A stretch of DNA of 7,931 bases. It comes from an uncultured Granulosicoccaceae bacterium. Its GTDB lineage: Bacteria > Pseudomonadota > Gammaproteobacteria > Granulosicoccales > Granulosicoccaceae. Positions within the stretch are counted from its first letter, which is position 1, and each line of letters begins with the position of its first letter. The stretch spans positions 1-7,931 of the forward strand of contig CALFBL010000081.1 of NCBI GenBank assembly GCA_937951695.1, read 5' to 3'. Below the pieces are notes generated by a model. It searched no databases. It was not told where the DNA came from and saw nothing but the letters and a program-made list of their open reading frames with translations. Below, one piece after another: positions 1 through 5,631 of the stretch. The position numbers and the translations under genes were made by a program.

Positions 1-289
1 CTTCTTCCAGTAACGCGCGCCCGTCCAGCCAATCCACCACGGTAACCACATCGATCGGATGATTCGCCGCGGCCAACGCTGCCAGTGCACGAAACACTAA
101 GCGATGGCTGTAGAGGTAGAAATCGTTTTCGTTAACGATCTCGGAGACTCGATCGAAGATGCCTCCGCCCAATAACAGGCTGCCCAATATCGCCTGCTCA
201 CCCTCCAGAGATTGTGGTGGCTTACGCACTGAATCCATCTCCAGCAGGGCGTTGAATTCAGGCGGCATTACATCCGGCGGCAGCGACAT
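1..289 (-). CDS. dnaB: Replicative DNA helicase DnaB, N-terminal part (cut by window edge)
   Basis: The first 96 residues of the replicative helicase are present, and the rest lies beyond base 1. DnaB is the hexameric ATPase that unwinds DNA at the fork and recruits primase. The visible part is the helical N-terminal domain. The family signature PPQSLEGEQAILGSLLL is at residues 24-40, followed by DFYLYSHRLVFRALAAL at 56-72 and a VVTVVDWL stretch at 81-88. The Walker motifs are outside the window. ATG at 287-289 is the only usable start: the rplI stop codon lies in the same frame 21 bases upstream and no ATG, GTG or TTG lies between. No Shine-Dalgarno is evident in that gap, so translation may be coupled to rplI. 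The gene is last in the ribosomal-protein run, a usual place for dnaB in gammaproteobacteria. Confidence 0.95.
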   Translation of the reverse strand, partial: MSLPPDVMPPEFNALLEMDSVRKPPQSLEGEQAILGSLLLGGGIFDRVSEIVNENDFYLYSHRLVFRALAALAAANHPIDVVTVVDWLDGRALLEE

Positions 290-310
290 ATGCGTTCGAG
301 CAGGCGGGAC

Positions 311-763
311 TTATTCTTCTTCGCCAACCACGATTACGGTGACTTCAACATTGACATCGGCATGCAAATGTACGGTGACCGGATGTTCACCCACCACGCG
401 CAACGGGCCTTCGGGCAAACGAATCTCTTTCTTTTCGACTTCGGCACCGGTTGCACTGATGGCCTGACGAATTTCGTCAGTACCAACCGAGCCAAACAAC
501 TTACCTTCAGTACCCGAACGCGAGGTGACGGTTACCGAAACACCCTCTAGCTTGGCCGCTCGTGACTGGGCGTCTGACAAGGCTTTGGATTGCTGCGCTT
601 CCAATTCTGCGCGGCGCGCTTCGAACGCTTCAATGTTGGCAGGCGTTGCCATCTCAGCTTTGCCTTGTGGCAACAAAAAGTTACGTGCGTAGCCAGCCTT
701 CACCGTAACCAGTGAACCCAACGACCCAACGTTGTCAATCTTCTCAAGCAATATGACTTGCAT
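311..763 (-). CDS. rplI: 50S ribosomal protein bL9
   Basis: bL9 is a two-domain large-subunit protein that binds 23S rRNA near the L1 stalk base and helps keep reading frame. The 150-residue length matches the family (about 149). The N-terminal domain has the hallmark MQVILLEKIDNVGSLGSLV opening and the AGYARNFLLPQGKA segment at about 24-37. A long charged connecting helix covers about 41-75, and the C-terminal domain carries GKLFGSVG at about 87-94. The C-terminus ends in three Glu. The ATG is preceded by an AAGAGGG Shine-Dalgarno about 7 bases upstream. It lies 17 bases after the DUF2232 stop and 21 bases before dnaB, so it is almost certainly co-transcribed with rpsF, rpsR and the DUF2232 gene. 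Confidence 0.97.
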   Translation of the reverse strand: MQVILLEKIDNVGSLGSLVTVKAGYARNFLLPQGKAEMATPANIEAFEARRAELEAQQSKALSDAQSRAAKLEGVSVTVTSRSGTEGKLFGSVGTDEIRQAISATGAEVEKKEIRLPEGPLRVVGEHPVTVHLHADVNVEVTVIVVGEEE

Positions 764-780
764 AGTAAAACCCTCTTAAA

Positions 781-1671
781 TCAATGACGCGGCAAGCGCT
801 TCAAATTATCAAATAATCCAATACCGCCGATGAGCATCGTGATTGGCTGCACAAACATGAGCAGCCCGTACAGGCCCACCAACCATCCCACACCCAGTGA
901 ACGTTCTTTTACCAAGGCGTGGATCACGGCAAGCCCTTGTAGCAGCAGTGGAAACAGCGCAATGGTTGCCAAACCAATCCCAAGTGATCCACTGATCACA
1001 AAACCTATCAGTACCAATACCAGGCAAAGCAGAGCTGCCTGCTTACCAAAATACAAGGCGTGAAACTCGGCCTGAAATCCGCCTGGATTAAACAGGCGGG
1101 CCTGTCCCGAACGGCCTAAAAACAACCCCGCACACGAAATTACCAAAACCGTGATGCCGGCACCGATCTGCAGCAGTGAAATCAACTGCTGGTCGGTAAC
1201 GGGCTCACCCCCTGCCGCGGTAAAACCGGATAGGTCCGCATCGGTGGCCATCACCGCACGCAAACCTTCTATCGCGGTCGACCAAAACCCCTGCAGTGTC
1301 GTTTGCAACACAAACAGCCCCAAGACCGTCACCACACTGCACAAGGCAATCGTCCCAATGGCCAACGGCAGACTGGAGAACCGACGCAATACCTCCGCTG
1401 CGATCGCGCTTGGAATCCAACCCAGTAGAACCAAAACGGCAATGGACTTAACCGATAACCCAGCGAACCCCACCACCACAGCGATCAGTAGAACACCACT
1501 TCCGATCGTCGCGACTGCGCCTGGGCTCGCCCCTCGCAGGGTGGCAAAGGCCACTACCATGGCACTCGCTGCCAGAAATGGTGGAAAAACTAAGCCGATC
1601 AAAAACAGTATCGCAGCAATAAGTCCAGCGGCGTACGGCCCTCGGTCAGCCCATTTTAGTAGCGCGACCAG
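781..1671 (-). CDS. DUF2232 family multi-pass inner-membrane protein (start codon uncertain)
   Basis: This is a very hydrophobic protein with about seven or eight predicted membrane segments and a short basic C-terminus (LFDNLKRLPRH). Its position between rpsR and rplI and its general character match the DUF2232 proteins of Pseudomonas-like gammaproteobacteria, whose role is unknown to me. The start is the problem. The reading frame is open back through rpsR but has no ATG or GTG in the expected region. A TTG at 1602 gives 273 residues but cuts into the first membrane helix. The upstream in-frame residues VALLKWADRGPYAAGLIAAI resemble the amphipathic N-terminus of homologues as I recall them. 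I therefore extend to a CTG at 1669-1671, giving 296 residues and starting 19 bases after the rpsR stop. No good ribosome-binding site supports any of these starts. The family call is fairly sure; the 5' end is not. Confidence 0.75.
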   Translation of the reverse strand: MVALLKWADRGPYAAGLIAAILFLIGLVFPPFLAASAMVVAFATLRGASPGAVATIGSGVLLIAVVVGFAGLSVKSIAVLVLLGWIPSAIAAEVLRRFSSLPLAIGTIALCSVVTVLGLFVLQTTLQGFWSTAIEGLRAVMATDADLSGFTAAGGEPVTDQQLISLLQIGAGITVLVISCAGLFLGRSGQARLFNPGGFQAEFHALYFGKQAALLCLVLVLIGFVISGSLGIGLATIALFPLLLQGLAVIHALVKERSLGVGWLVGLYGLLMFVQPITMLIGGIGLFDNLKRLPRH

Positions 1672-1690
1672 CGGTCTGGTACTGCTTCGA

Positions 1691-1915
1691 TCAGTGCTGA
1701 TCCGTGTACGGCACCAAAGCCAGATAACGAGCGCGTTTCACCGCTTTCGCCAATTGACGCTGGTACTTGGCTTTGGTGCCAGTGATTCGACTAGGCACAA
1801 TTTTTCCGGTTTCGGTAACAAAGCCTTTCAGCAATTCAAGATCTTTGTAGTCGATCTCAGTGATGCCTTCGGCGGTGAATTTGCAGTATTTGCGACGTCG
1901 ATAAAAACGAGACAT
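1691..1915 (-). CDS. rpsR: 30S ribosomal protein bS18
   Basis: bS18 is a small basic protein of the 30S platform that forms a heterodimer with bS6 on 16S rRNA. Its 74-residue length is typical (75 in E. coli). Conserved blocks are the basic N-terminus MSRFYRRRKYCKF, the IDYKDLELLKGFVTETGKI segment at about 21-39, and PSRITGTKAKYQRQLAKAVKRAR at about 41-63, the rRNA-binding core. The ATG has an AAGGAA Shine-Dalgarno at a normal distance. The gene lies 30 bases downstream of rpsF, its partner, so the two are made together. Its stop (TGA at 1691-1693) lies just upstream of the DUF2232 gene. Confidence 0.97.
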   Translation of the reverse strand: MSRFYRRRKYCKFTAEGITEIDYKDLELLKGFVTETGKIVPSRITGTKAKYQRQLAKAVKRARYLALVPYTDQH

Positions 1916-1943
1916 ATCCAGAATTCCTTATGAGATGAGCGAT

Positions 1944-1962
1944 TATTAAGAGGCTGCGTCAA
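1944..1962. repeat. Direct repeat copy A at the 3' end of rpsF
   Basis: TATTAAGAGGCTGCGTCAA recurs at 2477-2496 with a single inserted C after TATTA. This copy contains the last codons and the TAA stop of rpsF. The two copies have the same orientation and lie about 533 bases apart, bracketing rpsF and its leader. Confidence 0.45.
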
Positions 1963-2383
1963 CGGCAGGCGCGGCGGCAGCTTCTTCCATCGCGGAGGCG
2001 GCTTCAGTGGGCTCGTCCGAAGACTCTTCGCTGTCAGCTGGTTTACGCTCTTCGCTCTTCGACTCATCTTTCTTGATCAACGGGGACGCGCCTGTTGGCG
2101 GCCTGTCTGTCAGCATAATCATGTGCCGGACGACGGCGTCATTGAATTTGAACGCGCTGGTAAGCTCGTCCAGTGTGGACTGGTCGCACTCGATATTGAG
2201 CAGCGTGTAATGCGCCTTGTACACTTTATTTATGGGGTAAGCCAACTGCCGACGGCCCCAATCTTCCTGACGGTGCACCACGCCATCGTTCGTTTCAATA
2301 ATACCGCGATAGCGCTCTACCATGGCAGGAACTTGCTCGCTCTGGTCCGGATGAACCAGGAACACGATTTCGTAATGTCTCAA
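1946..2383 (-). CDS. rpsF: 30S ribosomal protein bS6 (TTG start)
   Basis: bS6 partners bS18 on the platform of the small subunit. The start chosen is TTG at 2381-2383. It places the conserved N-terminus (M)RHYEIVFLVHPDQ first, and GGGGAG lies 7 bases upstream, an excellent Shine-Dalgarno. The frame stays open upstream to an ATG at 2431, but those 16 residues are not part of the family. The protein is 145 residues long. The ferredoxin-like core spans about 1-98, with WGRRQLAYPINK at 42-53 and YTLLNIE at 59-65. A tail at about 101-145 is rich in Glu, Asp, Ser and Ala and ends DAAS. E. coli S6 ends in Glu-Glu, the site where RimK adds glutamates; that ending is absent here. The gene is first of the rpsF-rpsR-DUF2232-rplI-dnaB run, 109 bases after rlmB. 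Confidence 0.95.
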   Translation of the reverse strand: MRHYEIVFLVHPDQSEQVPAMVERYRGIIETNDGVVHRQEDWGRRQLAYPINKVYKAHYTLLNIECDQSTLDELTSAFKFNDAVVRHMIMLTDRPPTGASPLIKKDESKSEERKPADSEESSDEPTEAASAMEEAAAAPAVDAAS

Positions 2384-2407
2384 CAGATAACTCCCCGTGG
2401 ATTGCTG

Positions 2408-2425
2408 CCCGCCGGTGCGCGCGGG
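2408..2425 (-). promoter_or_regulatory. Candidate leader hairpin of rpsF (possible bS6:bS18 autoregulatory site)
   Basis: In the rpsF leader the minus-strand RNA can form a 5-bp GC stem, CCCGC with GCGGG, around the 8-base loop GCGCACCG. It ends 24 bases upstream of the TTG start, close to the Shine-Dalgarno. In many bacteria the bS6:bS18 complex binds a structure in its own mRNA leader that contains a conserved CCG in a bulge beside a hairpin. A CCG lies at the 3' side of this loop, but I cannot confirm the full published fold, and other pairings are possible. Confidence 0.35.
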
Positions 2426-2475
2426 TCGCATGGCTGGACAAGGAAGAAGGCAAAATCGCCCGATATAGCCCGCCT

Positions 2476-2504
2476 ATATTACAGAGGCTGCGTCAATTCT
2501 GCAA
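2476..2504 (-). promoter_or_regulatory. Candidate sigma-70 promoter for the rpsF operon
   Basis: On the minus strand, TTGCAG (2504-2499) and TAATAT (2481-2476) are separated by 17 bases. They match the -35 consensus at 3 of 6 and the -10 consensus at 4 of 6. The start of transcription would fall near 2469 and give a leader of about 85 bases that includes the GC hairpin. The -35 would lie inside the end of rlmB. The match is modest; the operon may also be transcribed from upstream of rlmB. Confidence 0.3.
2477..2496. repeat. Direct repeat copy B at the 3' end of rlmB
   Basis: TATTACAGAGGCTGCGTCAA matches copy A at 1944-1962 in 19 bases with a one-base insertion. It contains the TGA stop of rlmB and overlaps the candidate rpsF promoter. 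It is read in a different frame from copy A, so shared protein sequence does not explain the match. Confidence 0.45.
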
Positions 2505-3239
2505 GCGCTGTCGAACAATCTCAAACAACGTAACCCCCGTGGCCACCGAGACGTTCAGACTAGACACCGACCCTACCATCGGAATACTGAACAACCCGTC
2601 GCAGGCGTCTCGCGTCAGGCGTCGGATCCCTGACCCTTCTGCCCCCATCACCACCGCCACCGAGTCCTTGAAATCCTGCTGATACAGCGGTGCGTCGGCC
2701 GCATCGGTCGCACCGTACACCCAGACTCCTGCCTGTTTAAGCTGATCTAACGTTCGCACCAGATTGGTGACCTGATAGAACGGCACAGTTTCCGCAGCGC
2801 CCGCGGCCACTTTTCGAACGACTGGAGTCAGTGCCGCCGACCGGTCCGAAGGGGCGATGACCGCGTCGACTCCGGACGCATCCGCGCTGCGCAGACAGGC
2901 GCCGAGGTTGTGCGGATCGGTCACTCCATCCAGCACCAGCACCAGCCAAGGTTGAGGCTGGCTCTGCAATTGCGCCAACACCGCTTTTGCACCCGGTGCG
3001 CGCAGTGCTGCGTGTTCCACCATTACCCCTTGGTGGCCCCCGTGACCCAGCTCGTGAAACAGTTGTTCTTTATTCACATTTGAGACCGACAGATTACGCC
3101 GTTTGCACAGATCTTGAATTGGTTTAGTGCGATCATCACGCCGTGCGATCAAAACGCGGTGAACGATCACCTCAGGATTGGTCAAAACCGCTTGTACGGC
3201 GTGGATCCCAAATGTTTTCTCTGATGCGTTGACGGCCAT
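2493..3239 (-). CDS. rlmB: 23S rRNA (guanosine-2'-O-)-methyltransferase RlmB
   Basis: RlmB uses S-adenosylmethionine to 2'-O-methylate G2251 of the 23S rRNA P-loop at the peptidyl-transferase centre. The protein is 248 residues (243 in E. coli). The N-terminal substrate-binding domain has FGIHAVQAVL at 10-19 and HQGVMV at 69-74. The C-terminal SPOUT knot shows all three motifs. Motif 1 is DGVTDPHNLGACLRSADA at 104-121, with the conserved Asn111 and Arg117. Motif 2 is MGAEGSGIRRL at 198-208, with Glu201. Motif 3 is IPMVGSVSSLNVSVAT at 219-234. The ATG at 3237-3239 was chosen because FGIH follows shortly after it, as in homologues. The longer open frame, up to 3476, is antisense to the dehydratase gene. 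No strong Shine-Dalgarno is visible. It usually follows rnr directly; here two opposite-strand genes separate them. Confidence 0.96.
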   Translation of the reverse strand: MAVNASEKTFGIHAVQAVLTNPEVIVHRVLIARRDDRTKPIQDLCKRRNLSVSNVNKEQLFHELGHGGHQGVMVEHAALRAPGAKAVLAQLQSQPQPWLVLVLDGVTDPHNLGACLRSADASGVDAVIAPSDRSAALTPVVRKVAAGAAETVPFYQVTNLVRTLDQLKQAGVWVYGATDAADAPLYQQDFKDSVAVVMGAEGSGIRRLTRDACDGLFSIPMVGSVSSLNVSVATGVTLFEIVRQRLQN

Positions 3240-3302
3240 GCTTGTTAACGTTGCGGTGGTAGTGCCATCGTACCGCCTCGGCCGTTGGTTTGGTTCGAGA
3301 AA

Positions 3303-3331
3303 TTGACACCCCGATTTCCCATGAGAAGCAT
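3303..3331 (+). promoter_or_regulatory. Candidate promoter for the dehydratase/glycosyltransferase pair
   Basis: A perfect -35 box TTGACA (3303-3308) is followed after 17 bases by AAGCAT (3326-3331), a weak -10 matching at 3 of 6. It reads toward the dehydratase start at 3352, so the 5' leader would be only about 14 bases. No convincing Shine-Dalgarno lies between. On the other strand of the same 112-bp gap (3240-3351), where rlmB needs a promoter, I see only a -10-like TACGAT with no acceptable -35. Confidence 0.45.
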
Positions 3332-3351
3332 TCACCAAAGACCTAATCATC

Positions 3352-4359
3352 ATGACTAATGCTAAAGACAAATTAGAAGAACGCCCGGATACACTGGCAG
3401 ACCCGGCCATTCCAAACTCAGGCAAGCGCCGTTGTTTGATCACCGGCGGCTCGGGCACTGTGGGTATGAGCTTCATGAAGCAATATGAACATGAGTTCGA
3501 ATTTTTTAATGTCAGCCGAAACGAAAGCTACATTTCCGAACTCGCTCAACAGTGCCCCAATACCACCTCTTTCGTCGCCGATATTCGTGACGCTGATCGT
3601 TTGATCAATATTTTCCTGAAAGTGCGCCCGGATGTGGTGATACACGCAGCGGCTCTGAAACACGTGAATCACGCCGAACTCAATCCGTCGAAAACGGTGG
3701 AGGTCAACATTCAGGGCAGTTTAAATGTCATCCAAGCATGCATCAGAGCTGACGTACCGATAGCCATTGCGATCAGCACCGACAAGGCCTGCAAGCCAGA
3801 AAACATTTACGGTTACTCAAAGAAAATCACTGAACAGATTTTTATGGAGCACTATAACGACAAAACCAAATTTGCCTGCGCCCGCTTTGCCAACGTTGCC
3901 GGGTCAAACGGTTCTGTCATCCCGTTCTGGATCAAGTCAGCCACCAACGGTGAACAGCTTAAGCTAACAGACGCAAGAATGAATCGATTGATGTTTACCC
4001 CGCAAGAGGCGTCCCAGCTGATTCGCCAATCCATCGCTTATGCTGAAGAGTCGACCGAGTCATTCGTTCTATCGCGCATCATGAAGTCCGTCAATATGCG
4101 GGAACTGGCCAGCGTTATCTCAAAAAAATACGGTAACAGCTCGGAACCTCTGATCGTCGGTAAACGACCCGGTGAGAAGTTGAATGAAACACTGGTCAGC
4201 CAAACCGAGCTGAGCGAAGCGTATTTTACGCGCGACGGTGAGCACATTGCCTTGCACACCGATACGTTTGGCAAGACTCGGCTCACCCAGGAGCTTTCGT
4301 CGCTGACAGCGGAATACATGAACGAAGAAGAGATCTGCGAACTCTTTGTTACCCCCTAA
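3352..4359 (+). CDS. Nucleotide-sugar dehydratase/epimerase, FlaA1/PseB/CapE-like extended SDR
   Basis: This 335-residue protein resembles the UDP-GlcNAc 4,6-dehydratases (PseB, FlaA1, CapE), which make 4-keto-6-deoxy sugar nucleotides for capsule, O-antigen or flagellin sugars. After a roughly 24-residue polar lead comes the NAD(P)-binding TGGSGTVG at 31-38. ADIRD follows at 76-80 and HAAALKHV at 98-105. The catalytic region is STDKA at 142-146 with Asp144 and Lys145, then Tyr153 and Lys157 in YGYSK. The Lys-to-Tyr spacing equals that of Lys133 and Tyr141 in H. pylori PseB as I recall it. RPGEKLNE at 272-279 matches the C-terminal RPGEKLHE signature of this group. The protein is soluble with no signal peptide. 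The glycosyltransferase gene follows 47 bases downstream on the same strand. The exact sugar product cannot be read from the sequence, and an epimerase role (CapD-like) remains possible. Parts of the gene are AT-rich (21/60 GC at 3481-3540, against 42/60 at 2821-2880 in rlmB). Confidence 0.85.
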   Translation: MTNAKDKLEERPDTLADPAIPNSGKRRCLITGGSGTVGMSFMKQYEHEFEFFNVSRNESYISELAQQCPNTTSFVADIRDADRLINIFLKVRPDVVIHAAALKHVNHAELNPSKTVEVNIQGSLNVIQACIRADVPIAIAISTDKACKPENIYGYSKKITEQIFMEHYNDKTKFACARFANVAGSNGSVIPFWIKSATNGEQLKLTDARMNRLMFTPQEASQLIRQSIAYAEESTESFVLSRIMKSVNMRELASVISKKYGNSSEPLIVGKRPGEKLNETLVSQTELSEAYFTRDGEHIALHTDTFGKTRLTQELSSLTAEYMNEEEICELFVTP

Positions 4360-4406
4360 CGCTAAGATGACCCTCTGACCGGAATCATCGAGGAGTACCT
4401 GTACTG

Positions 4407-5543
4407 ATGTTAATGGTTTTATTTTTCTTATCCGCAGGATTCGTGGTCTACGTCTATGCATTGTTCCCGGCGCTCTTGCACGTCCGTGCGCACGGGCGGC
4501 CGGAGCTTAAAGCACCTGAACCGACTACCTGGCCAACAGTGAGTGTGGTTATCGCAGCTCACAATGAAGCGAAGAACCTCGACGGCAAGTTCGCATCGCT
4601 GGAGCAACTGGATTATCCCAAAGAGCTAATTCAGTGGGTGATGGTGTCGGATGGATCCACTGACAATACGCAAGAAGTGGCTACTCGGTGGTTTGATGGT
4701 CACGACAACCGCACGCTGATACACCTTGAGACCTCTCGTGGAAAATGTGGTGCCCTCAATGAAGGTGTGGCTCAAGCCACCGGTGAGATCATTTTATTCA
4801 TGGACGCTCGCCAGCCTGTATCGGACAACGCCGCCAGGCGCTTGATACCCTTTTTGCTGAACCCAACCATTGGAGCGGCAACCGGTGAATTGGTGTTGTC
4901 AGAGGATTCCAGCCTGGAGGCTGCAAATTTTGGTCTCTACTGGCGCTATGAGAAGTGGATACGAAATAATCAAAGCCGTTTGTTTTCCACCACGGGAGTT
5001 ACAGGAGCCCTGTACGCCATTCGACGCGCCGACTTCAAACCCAATCCGCAAGGGACATTGCTGGATGACTTTGACACTCCGGTGGGCTTGCTCAAGCATG
5101 GTAAACGTACCGTGTATGTCCCTGGCGCTTTTGCTTTCGACGCTGCAGCCGACGACATCAAGCAGGAATTTCGCCGAAAGGTTCGAAACCTCGGCGGTAA
5201 CTGGCAATCCTTCAGTCGCAACCCATGGCTGTACAGCCCATCGAAAAATCCGGTATGGCTGCAATTCATGTCACACAAATTTGGCCGGCTAATCGTACCC
5301 TGGGCGTTGATTCTGGCTTTGGTCACTGCCCTGTTCGGCACAATCAGTGGGAACGCTTTTCTAAGCACAATGTTCTGGCTGCAAGTGGTTTTTTACACCA
5401 TAGCCATTGCCAGTTACATGGACCTACCCTTCGCACGCGCGAAAATTCTGAATTTTCCTAAAATATTCGTGCAAATGAACGCAGCCGCCTTAATGGGCAC
5501 ACTTCGATACTTTTTTGGCAAAAAAGCGATCAGCTGGCGCTAG
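4407..5543 (+). CDS. Membrane-anchored family 2 glycosyltransferase
   Basis: This 378-residue GT-A enzyme likely transfers a sugar from a nucleotide donor on the cytoplasmic side of the inner membrane. One N-terminal membrane helix (about 3-25) precedes the catalytic domain, and about two or three hydrophobic segments (about 294-312, 319-337 and possibly 355-370) follow it, as in the cellulose/hyaluronan-synthase-like branch. Catalytic-domain motifs are VVIAAHNE at 47-54, SDGSTDNT at 81-88, GKCGALNEG at 112-120 (donor binding), and MDAR at 132-135 in the DxD position. TGVTGALYAIRR at 196-207 and LLDDFD at 218-223, near the usual TED site, come next. A basic RRKVRNLGGNWQ at 256-267 stands where processive synthases carry QxxRW. 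GAGGAG lies 11 bases upstream of the ATG, a slightly long gap; an in-frame ATG at 4413 is the alternative. It probably acts with the dehydratase. Acceptor and product are unknown. Confidence 0.88.
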   Translation: MLMVLFFLSAGFVVYVYALFPALLHVRAHGRPELKAPEPTTWPTVSVVIAAHNEAKNLDGKFASLEQLDYPKELIQWVMVSDGSTDNTQEVATRWFDGHDNRTLIHLETSRGKCGALNEGVAQATGEIILFMDARQPVSDNAARRLIPFLLNPTIGAATGELVLSEDSSLEAANFGLYWRYEKWIRNNQSRLFSTTGVTGALYAIRRADFKPNPQGTLLDDFDTPVGLLKHGKRTVYVPGAFAFDAAADDIKQEFRRKVRNLGGNWQSFSRNPWLYSPSKNPVWLQFMSHKFGRLIVPWALILALVTALFGTISGNAFLSTMFWLQVVFYTIAIASYMDLPFARAKILNFPKIFVQMNAAALMGTLRYFFGKKAISWR

Positions 5544-5593
5544 TATGTCACGCGACCTTTTCGCCAAATACCCTTGAACCTCAACTGGAACGC

Positions 5594-5624
5594 GCAGCTG
5601 TCTCCCAACGTAGGAGGCAGCTGC
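5594..5624. terminator. Inverted repeat in the convergent gap, possible bidirectional terminator
   Basis: Two 12-base arms, GCAGCTGTCTCC (5594-5605) and GGAGGCAGCTGC (5613-5624), flank a 7-base loop. They pair with one exception: a G-U wobble in plus-strand RNA, an A-C mismatch in minus-strand RNA. It sits between the stop of the plus-strand glycosyltransferase and the stop of minus-strand rnr, where a shared terminator is expected. No T-run follows directly on either strand, so it is not a textbook intrinsic terminator. It may block read-through or protect mRNA 3' ends. The rest of 5544-5631 shows nothing. Confidence 0.5.
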
Positions 5625-5631
5625 ACCGGAT

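Noticed and set aside
1151..1933. A 260-codon plus-strand open frame across the DUF2232 gene and rpsR
   Set aside because: It is antisense to two well-supported genes, has a composition typical of a shadow frame (many Thr, Pro, Ser and Ala), and shows no recognisable motif.
2384..2431. ATG at 2431 as the bS6 start
   Set aside because: It would add 16 non-family residues encoded by the leader hairpin region; the TTG at 2383 has the strong Shine-Dalgarno and the conserved N-terminus.
2123..2533. Plus-strand open frame of 136 codons opposite rpsF and the rpsF leader
   Set aside because: It is antisense to rpsF with no ribosome-binding site and no recognisable domain.
3240..3476. N-terminal extension of the rlmB frame by 79 residues
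   Set aside because: It runs antisense into the dehydratase gene and adds no family sequence; the homologous start is at 3239.
5520..5541. Weak minus-strand hairpin (AGCG/CGCT) followed by a T-run as an rnr terminator
   Set aside because: The stem is only four base pairs and lies inside the 3' end of the glycosyltransferase gene; the nearby T6-GGC-A6 palindrome has too short a loop to fold well.
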